64,000 bases of DNA from an uncultured Anaerotruncus sp. (GTDB taxonomy: Bacteria; Bacillota; Clostridia; Oscillospirales; Ruminococcaceae). Shown here one piece after another: positions 59,610 through 64,000 of the stretch. The stretch is taken from NCBI GenBank assembly GCA_944385965.1, contig CALWZG010000042.1, positions 1 to 64,000 on the forward strand, written 5' to 3'. A program made the position numbers and the translations under genes. Under the pieces are notes generated by a model. The model ran no database searches, had not been told where the DNA came from, and worked only from the letters and a program-made list of their open reading frames with translations. Position 1 is the stretch's first letter, and every line of letters starts with the position of its first letter.

Positions 59610-60260
59610 TTGGAAGTATGTGTTGAATTCTGGGGAGACTTCGCTTGTTTTTCACCACCCTATGAAAAAGTAGGGCGCTTGTCCTATCCCTTTCCCACAC
59701 CCTCAGCAGCCAGAGGAATGCTGTCCGCCATTTACAGTAAGCCAAAGGAGTTCTACTGGCAGGTTACCAGAATTGAGGTGTTGTCCCCAATTTCCTACAT
59801 CAGCTTTAAGCGGAACGAAATCAAGGAAACGGTTTCCGATAAACCTATGAATACCGATGACTGCCGCACGCAGCGATTGACCACCGCCCTACGGGATGTG
59901 CGTTATCGCATCACGGCTGCCATCTGTCCCCGGTCTGATTTTTCTGGTACAGTGGAACAGCTCTATCAACAGGCCCTTCGCAGAATTCGAAGCGGAAAAT
60001 GCTTTATGCAGCCCTGTTTTGGGATTCGAGAATTTGCCGCCTATTTTGAGGAAAGTGATGGTACCCGTCCGCCTATTTCGGAGGACTATGACGCAGGACT
60101 GATGGTATACGATGTGTTCGATTTACACGACTTCGCCCTCAGGAAAAAGGCCAATCCAAAGCTGTCCCTGTTCCACGCTGTTATGAAGCAGGGTGTGATT
60201 GAGGTACCGCCCTATGACGACCCACAGGTGCTGAAGACAGGAGGTGGACTCCTGTGCTGA
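59610..60260 (+). CDS. cas5c: Cas5c (type I-C pre-crRNA endonuclease and Cascade subunit)
   Basis: This 216-residue protein processes the repeat hairpin and stays bound to the 5' handle of the crRNA. The N-terminal LEVCVEFWGDFACFSPPYEKVGRLSYPFPTPSAARGMLSAIYSKP matches Cas5d/Cas5c, and the segment IRSGKCFMQPCFGIREFAAYFEE is also typical. I chose a TTG start with AAAAAAGGAGGG seven bases upstream; an ATG at 59571 would add 13 residues and leaves no ribosome site. It overlaps cas8c by seven bases. Confidence 0.92.
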   Translation: MEVCVEFWGDFACFSPPYEKVGRLSYPFPTPSAARGMLSAIYSKPKEFYWQVTRIEVLSPISYISFKRNEIKETVSDKPMNTDDCRTQRLTTALRDVRYRITAAICPRSDFSGTVEQLYQQALRRIRSGKCFMQPCFGIREFAAYFEESDGTRPPISEDYDAGLMVYDVFDLHDFALRKKANPKLSLFHAVMKQGVIEVPPYDDPQVLKTGGGLLC

Positions 60261-62059
60261 AAGCCCTGTATGACTATGCCCAGCGGATGAACCTGACGCT
60301 GCCTGCTGGATACGTGGAGAAAACCATTAAGACCTTTCTCTGTTTGACCCAGGATGGCCGCTTTGTGGGGGTGCGGATGGATGGGGTAAACCCGTTCCGC
60401 TATCCTGATATCGGAAGCCTTGCCAATGGAACCGACAAAAGCAACCTGCTGGTGGAAAAGTACAGTGTGGTGTTCCCGACGGAGCCTTCCCCAAAAAGCC
60501 GATTTTTTCGGGAAGGACTACAAGATCTGGCGAAAGTAGAACCTCTGGCGAAAGCCTGCTGCATCGCTTTGGAGAATCCCCAGTGCTGCGCGGATATGGC
60601 TTCCGCACTGGAAAAGCACAAGGTCAAGCAATCGGAGCGGGTTTCCTTCCTGGTGGAAAACACTTATCTGGTGGAATGTCCCACAGTACGTACTTGGTGG
60701 CAGACCTATCGCCAGCAGTTCCAAAAGCCAGTCAAAGGGGATGCCCTTTCCCGCTGTCTCATTACCGGACAGCCCACTATCCCCATGACTACCGTCCCCA
60801 AAAACACGGGACTTACGGTGGTGGGTGGTCACCCCAGCGGCGATGCGTTAATCTGTTTTGACAAACCGGCTTTCTGCTCCTATGGCCTGAAAAAAAGTGC
60901 CAATGCCCCGGTTTCTGAGGAAGCATTCGCCCAGGTCAAGACAGCACTGGATACTCTTTTAAAAGATGCACCGCCTCTTGCGGGTATGAAGTTTGTCCAC
61001 TGGTACGACAAGCCCCTGTCCAAGCATTCGCCGGACCCATTGCCCCCTATTTTCGGCTCTATGCTGCCGGAAGAGGATGGAGAGGATGAAGAAAATGATG
61101 AAGCTTTTTCGTCGGAAGACGAACAAGCTGTGACATGGCAGGCACAGCGGGATGCCGACAGGCTGGTACAGTCTGTGGAAAGTGGACAGGCTGTGACAGA
61201 CCTTCCCAATCGGTATTATATCCTGCTTCTCAGCGGAGCGGGCGGCCGGGTAATGGTTCGTCACTTCTCCCAGGGCTCTTATGAGGAGCTGAAAGCCAAT
61301 CTGGACCGGTGGTATGCCGATCTGAGGCTGGTAAACCGGAGTGGTATCGCACCTCGAAAGCCGGTCAAGCTGGCTGCGCGGCTCATCCGCCTGTTAAAGC
61401 GTCAGAATAACAATAAGAAGATATTTGACCGGCTACGGGACGAGCTTCCCGGCCTGACCACTTGGATTTTTTACGCAATTCTCCATGGAACACAGCTGCC
61501 GGACTCTGTGGCTGTCCGTGCTTTACAGTATGTCCGTTCCCAGATGCTTACAGAGGAACCGGACGGCAAAGGCCTGATGGTTCCTGATCCCATTTGCTGC
61601 CAGTGGCTGAAAGTCTGGCTCATCCGAACACAGAAGGAGGAGGCTCTTATGCCGGAATATAACCCACAACACCCCAATCCCGCCTATCACATTGGTGCTA
61701 TGGTGGTAGTCTATGCGGCATTGCAGCAGAGCGCTTACCCTGATGTTGATGTCACCGTAGTACAGCGATTTTTCGCTTCCGCGCAGCAAACTCCAGCGCT
61801 GGTATTGGGGAGGCTGGCCAAAATGTCCACCCACCACCTTGCCAAGCTGGAAAATCCGGCTGTGGCAAAAGCCTATGAAACCCGTCTTGCCGACATTAGT
61901 GTCCGGATTGGGGACAGGATTCCCACAGTGCTGGCACTGCCTGAACAGTCTTTGTTCGCCTTGGGATATTATCAGATGTCCGCCGCAATGAATCAGGAGC
62001 GCCGGGAACGGTATGCAAAAAACGCCGCAGCCAGTGATAAAAATGAGGAGGATGAGTAA
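60254..62059 (+). CDS. cas8c: Cas8c (Csd1), large subunit of type I-C Cascade
   Basis: This 601-residue protein recognises the PAM and opens the target DNA. Start GTG overlaps the end of cas5c, with ACAGGAGGTGGACTCCT upstream. Family marks are YVEKTIKTFLCLTQDGRF near the start, CLITGQPTIPMTTVP (about residues 173-187), FVHWYDKPLSKHSPDPL and the C-terminal RFFASAQQTPALVLGRLAKMSTHHLAKL. The last 136 residues are probably also made as a separate Cas11c protein from an internal start at 61649. Confidence 0.94.
   Translation: MLKALYDYAQRMNLTLPAGYVEKTIKTFLCLTQDGRFVGVRMDGVNPFRYPDIGSLANGTDKSNLLVEKYSVVFPTEPSPKSRFFREGLQDLAKVEPLAKACCIALENPQCCADMASALEKHKVKQSERVSFLVENTYLVECPTVRTWWQTYRQQFQKPVKGDALSRCLITGQPTIPMTTVPKNTGLTVVGGHPSGDALICFDKPAFCSYGLKKSANAPVSEEAFAQVKTALDTLLKDAPPLAGMKFVHWYDKPLSKHSPDPLPPIFGSMLPEEDGEDEENDEAFSSEDEQAVTWQAQRDADRLVQSVESGQAVTDLPNRYYILLLSGAGGRVMVRHFSQGSYEELKANLDRWYADLRLVNRSGIAPRKPVKLAARLIRLLKRQNNNKKIFDRLRDELPGLTTWIFYAILHGTQLPDSVAVRALQYVRSQMLTEEPDGKGLMVPDPICCQWLKVWLIRTQKEEALMPEYNPQHPNPAYHIGAMVVVYAALQQSAYPDVDVTVVQRFFASAQQTPALVLGRLAKMSTHHLAKLENPAVAKAYETRLADISVRIGDRIPTVLALPEQSLFALGYYQMSAAMNQERRERYAKNAAASDKNEEDE
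61649..62059 (+). CDS. cas11c: Cas11c, from an internal start inside cas8c
   Basis: An in-frame ATG at 61649 lies 5 to 8 bases after AGAAGGAGGAGG (61632-61643), a far stronger ribosome site than most in the window. Translation from it gives a 136-residue, mainly helical protein identical to the Cas8c C-terminus (starting MPEYNPQHPNPAY). In characterised type I-C systems the small subunit Cas11c is made in exactly this way and is needed for the complete Cascade. The separate product is inferred, not seen. Confidence 0.75.
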   Translation: MPEYNPQHPNPAYHIGAMVVVYAALQQSAYPDVDVTVVQRFFASAQQTPALVLGRLAKMSTHHLAKLENPAVAKAYETRLADISVRIGDRIPTVLALPEQSLFALGYYQMSAAMNQERRERYAKNAAASDKNEEDE

Positions 62060-62062
62060 ACC

Positions 62063-63055
62063 ATGGCAATTCAAAATCGATATGAGTTTGTGTATTATGT
62101 AGCCTGTACCAACGCAAACCCCAATGGTGACCCGGATATGGGAAATGCTCCTCGCATTGACCCACAGACCATGCAGGGGTATATCACCGATGTGGCAACC
62201 AAGCGCCGTATCCGTAATTATGTGGAGACCGCCTATGGTGATCAGCCTGGTATGGGGCTTATCATCCAGCAGGGGACCAATATCAACCGCCATATTGCTG
62301 TTGCCAAGCGTGAAGCTGGTGTGGAGGAGTGCACCAAAACCAAGGAAGCTGTTTATAAAGGGCGTCAGAAAGCCTGTGAGCTGTACTATGATGTCCGAAC
62401 CTTTGGGGCGGTGATGTCTACCGGTCCCAATGCTGGACAGGTACGTGGCCCAGTACAGATTACCTTTGGCAAAAGCCTGGACCCCATCCTGCCGCTGGAT
62501 ATCTCCATTACCCGCATGGCTATTGCAAGTGATATCAAAGATGGAACCGTGGAGGATTATGAGAAAGATGAAGAAAAGCGGGGTGAGGATGCCCTTCGCA
62601 CCATGGGACGCAAACAGTTCATCCCCTTCGGCCTTTATGAGGTGCGTGGGTTTATCAGCGCAAACCTTGCTGCGGAGACTGGCTTTGATGACAAAGATCT
62701 GAATATTCTTTTGGAAGCGATTCTCAATATGTATGAACAGGACCACTCAGCCAGCAAGGGAGAAATGTCCGTGGTATCCCCGTTGATTCTGTTTAAGCAT
62801 GTGGGAACAGATACCAACGAGCAGCAGCATATCCGTCAGGCAAAACTAGGCTGCGCCCCGGCTCACAAACTGTTTGAGCTGGTAAAGGTTGCCCGCAAGC
62901 CTGAGGTAGAGGTTCCCCGTTCCTATCGGGATTATAACGCCATAATCGATTTGCGGCATGTCCCTGCTGGAGTGGAAGTGGGCTTCCTGACCTATCAGGG
63001 CATGACCTGGGGTACCCTGCCAGAGGAGGAGAACTGGTTCCATGCCGCTGAATGA
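62063..63055 (+). CDS. cas7c: Cas7c (Csd2), crRNA-binding backbone of type I-C Cascade
   Basis: This 330-residue protein polymerises along the crRNA. The RAMP signature NRYEFVYYVACTNANPNGDPDMGNAPRIDPQTMQGYITDVATKRRIRNYVE and the FGAVMSTGPNAGQVRGPVQITFGKSLDPI segment define Cas7c. It is somewhat longer than many homologues. It starts four bases after the cas8c stop and overlaps the next gene by 14 bases. Confidence 0.95.
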   Translation: MAIQNRYEFVYYVACTNANPNGDPDMGNAPRIDPQTMQGYITDVATKRRIRNYVETAYGDQPGMGLIIQQGTNINRHIAVAKREAGVEECTKTKEAVYKGRQKACELYYDVRTFGAVMSTGPNAGQVRGPVQITFGKSLDPILPLDISITRMAIASDIKDGTVEDYEKDEEKRGEDALRTMGRKQFIPFGLYEVRGFISANLAAETGFDDKDLNILLEAILNMYEQDHSASKGEMSVVSPLILFKHVGTDTNEQQHIRQAKLGCAPAHKLFELVKVARKPEVEVPRSYRDYNAIIDLRHVPAGVEVGFLTYQGMTWGTLPEEENWFHAAE

Positions 63056-63362
63056 CCTGGAATATCTGCCCCTTTCCTATCTGTCTCAAATGGGCTACTG
63101 TCCCCGGAGAGTGGGATTGCTGCTGAATCTGGGACAACTTGGACAAAAAGATTTTGAAACAGATTCGGAAGCTGTATTTCTAAATGACTGCGGCAGGCGC
63201 ACGGTCCTGAGCAGCTGGCAAAAGCGAAAAGTGGAGACGGTTCAGCACCCATTCCTCCGGGAAAAAATTTCTATTGGGATGATTCCCTATACCCAGGCTA
63301 TGTTATTTGCCAGAGTTCTTCGAGGGGATCTGGATCGATATCCACCCTTTGTTTGGAGGTAG
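63042..63362 (+). CDS. In-frame Cas4-Cas1 fusion remnant
   Basis: This 106-residue frame sits where cas4 and cas1 normally follow cas7c. Residues 1-29 (DLEYLPLSYLSQMGYCPRRVG) are the start of Cas4 with one of its cluster cysteines. Residues from about 30 (LGQLGQKDFETDSEAVFLND, then WQKRKVETVQHPFLREKI and RVLRGDLDRYPPFVWR) are the C-terminus of a type I-C Cas1. The junction lies near 63123-63135, where Cas4 LLLN meets Cas1 LxNLGQL. Missing are the Cas4 RecB-type nuclease and most of Cas1 including its metal ligands. The remnant cannot integrate spacers; the frame is nevertheless open and has normal spacing to cas2. Confidence 0.85.
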   Translation: MPLNDLEYLPLSYLSQMGYCPRRVGLLLNLGQLGQKDFETDSEAVFLNDCGRRTVLSSWQKRKVETVQHPFLREKISIGMIPYTQAMLFARVLRGDLDRYPPFVWR

Positions 63363-63365
63363 TAT

Positions 63366-63656
63366 ATGCTGCTGGTGATTACCTATGATGTAGACACCAC
63401 CGACATACAGGGGGAAAAACGCCTGCGTAAGGTGGCAAAGTTGTGTGAGCGGAATGGTATGCGGGTGCAGAATTCTGTATTCGAAGTATTGGTGGATGCC
63501 GCACAGCTGGTAGTATTGAAAGCGGAACTTTCTAAAATTATTGACCACAAGCGCGACTCTATTCGATTTTATCGTCTAGGCAATTCTTATCAGCATAAAA
63601 TTGAAACTATGGGGCGTACGCCTTTGGTACAAGCAGGCGAAGCTTTGCTGTTATAA
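63366..63656 (+). CDS. cas2: CRISPR-associated protein Cas2
   Basis: This 96-residue ferredoxin-fold protein begins LLVITYDVDTTD with the conserved aspartate and contains NGMRVQNSVFEVLVD and IRFYRLGNSYQHKIETMG, typical of type I-C Cas2. It normally bridges two Cas1 dimers in the spacer integration complex. With Cas1 deleted it has no partner here, yet the gene looks intact, which suggests a recent loss of Cas1. It starts three bases after the fusion gene. Confidence 0.93.
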   Translation: MLLVITYDVDTTDIQGEKRLRKVAKLCERNGMRVQNSVFEVLVDAAQLVVLKAELSKIIDHKRDSIRFYRLGNSYQHKIETMGRTPLVQAGEALLL

Positions 63657-63829
63657 CTATGCGCCTACCTTGCCAATACACAAAATCCCAGGAGATAGGC
63701 GCAGAAAAACGGAAGAATATAGTCAGAGAATCTAGCTGCTTTTCCTCCATTAGGTCCATATTCTCCAAAAACCATTCTATTTTTGTTATGATTGCAGTAA
63801 AATCTAGATACATTTTGTCTAATTTTGCT
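63657..63829 (+). promoter_or_regulatory. CRISPR leader
   Basis: This 173-base stretch between cas2 and the first repeat holds no supported gene. It is AT-rich toward the array and includes inverted arms TGCGCCTA (63660-63667) and TAGGCGCA (63696-63703) with a 28-base loop just after cas2. It should carry the array promoter; I could not identify a convincing -35/-10 pair. Confidence 0.65.
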
Positions 63830-64000
63830 GTCGCCCCTCTCGTAGGGGCGTGAATTGAAATATGGAGATTCGAAAAAATGATGAGAGATCTGCAAGTCGC
63901 CCCTCTCGTAGGGGCGTGAATTGAAATCAGGCTTGCCTATGGTCATGCTACCGAGTCTTTGGTCGCCCTTCTCGTAGGGGCGTGAATTGAAATAGCTTGT
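63830..64000 (+). CRISPR. Type I-C CRISPR array, first three repeats (continues beyond the window)
   Basis: Three 32-base repeats lie at 63830-63861, 63896-63927 and 63962-63993. They begin GTCGCCC and end GGGGCGTGAATTGAAAT, the type I-C form, with the palindrome CGCCCC-N7-GGGGCG that Cas5c cuts. Spacers 1 and 2 are 34 bases each; the third is cut by the window end. The third repeat has one change (C to T at 63969) that turns a C-G pair of the stem into a T-G pair, so the hairpin persists. Confidence 0.97.

Noticed and set aside
61523-62746. 407-codon minus-strand open frame opposite cas8c and cas7c
   Set aside because: It is antisense to two clearly identified cas genes, with no family resemblance and no ribosome site.

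Overview
The window is a chromosome segment of a low-to-mid GC Bacillota, most likely a gut clostridium of the Oscillospiraceae type (Flavonifractor/Lawsonibacter-like). The basis for this is the strong AGGAGG ribosome sites, the TTGACA/TATAAT promoters, the oxygen-independent HemZ, the MATE, TRAP and tripartite-tricarboxylate carriers, a cobalamin riboswitch and a type I-C CRISPR system. The genus is an inference.

Layout. 1-7162: tRNA-Phe (cut) and tRNA-Gly, a 73-bp direct repeat of the tRNA-Gly 3' end plus its terminator, then a minus-strand block with a DUF2798 membrane protein, an OPT oligopeptide transporter, and a surface O-acylation operon (MBOAT, DHHW protein, orphan DctP-like lipoprotein). 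7163-14533: a CofE-like protein with acetate kinase, a class A penicillin-binding protein, a small BofC-like membrane protein, a structured leader RNA before an EmrE-type transporter, and type III pantothenate kinase. 14707-22145: a sigma-54 catabolic locus made of a SAF-domain dehydrogenase under a canonical -24/-12 promoter, its divergent PrpR-like activator, and a TRAP transporter whose genes are interleaved with a cyclase-family hydrolase.

22204-40456: housekeeping genes. They are a lipoprotein, YchF, RecJ, Rel, Dtd, an MBL hydrolase, HemZ, a zinc-ribbon protein, MATE, a cobalamin riboswitch with btuFCD-like genes, secDF, a sugar isomerase and NrdR. 40516-50194: a chloramphenicol acetyltransferase-like gene behind two LysR regulators. 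Divergent from these lies a TctCBA carrier followed by a DUF3237 protein, two paralogous esterases and a glucarate dehydratase. This reads as uptake and de-esterification of an acylated aldarate. 50407-57117: class II fructose-bisphosphate aldolase, two unknown genes (one probably frameshifted), tRNA-Pro, a CydDC-like ABC exporter pair and a DUF4303 protein.

57262-64000: a type I-C CRISPR-Cas locus. Cas3, Cas5c, Cas8c (with an internal Cas11c start), Cas7c and Cas2 look intact. Cas4 and Cas1 are collapsed into one 106-residue in-frame fusion that keeps only the start of Cas4 and the end of Cas1. The interference machinery therefore looks complete while spacer acquisition should be dead. The first three repeats of the array are in the window. 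The most interesting items are the Cas4-Cas1 fusion, the acyl-aldarate cluster, the sigma-54 TRAP/cyclase locus and the unassigned leader RNA at 12588-12710.
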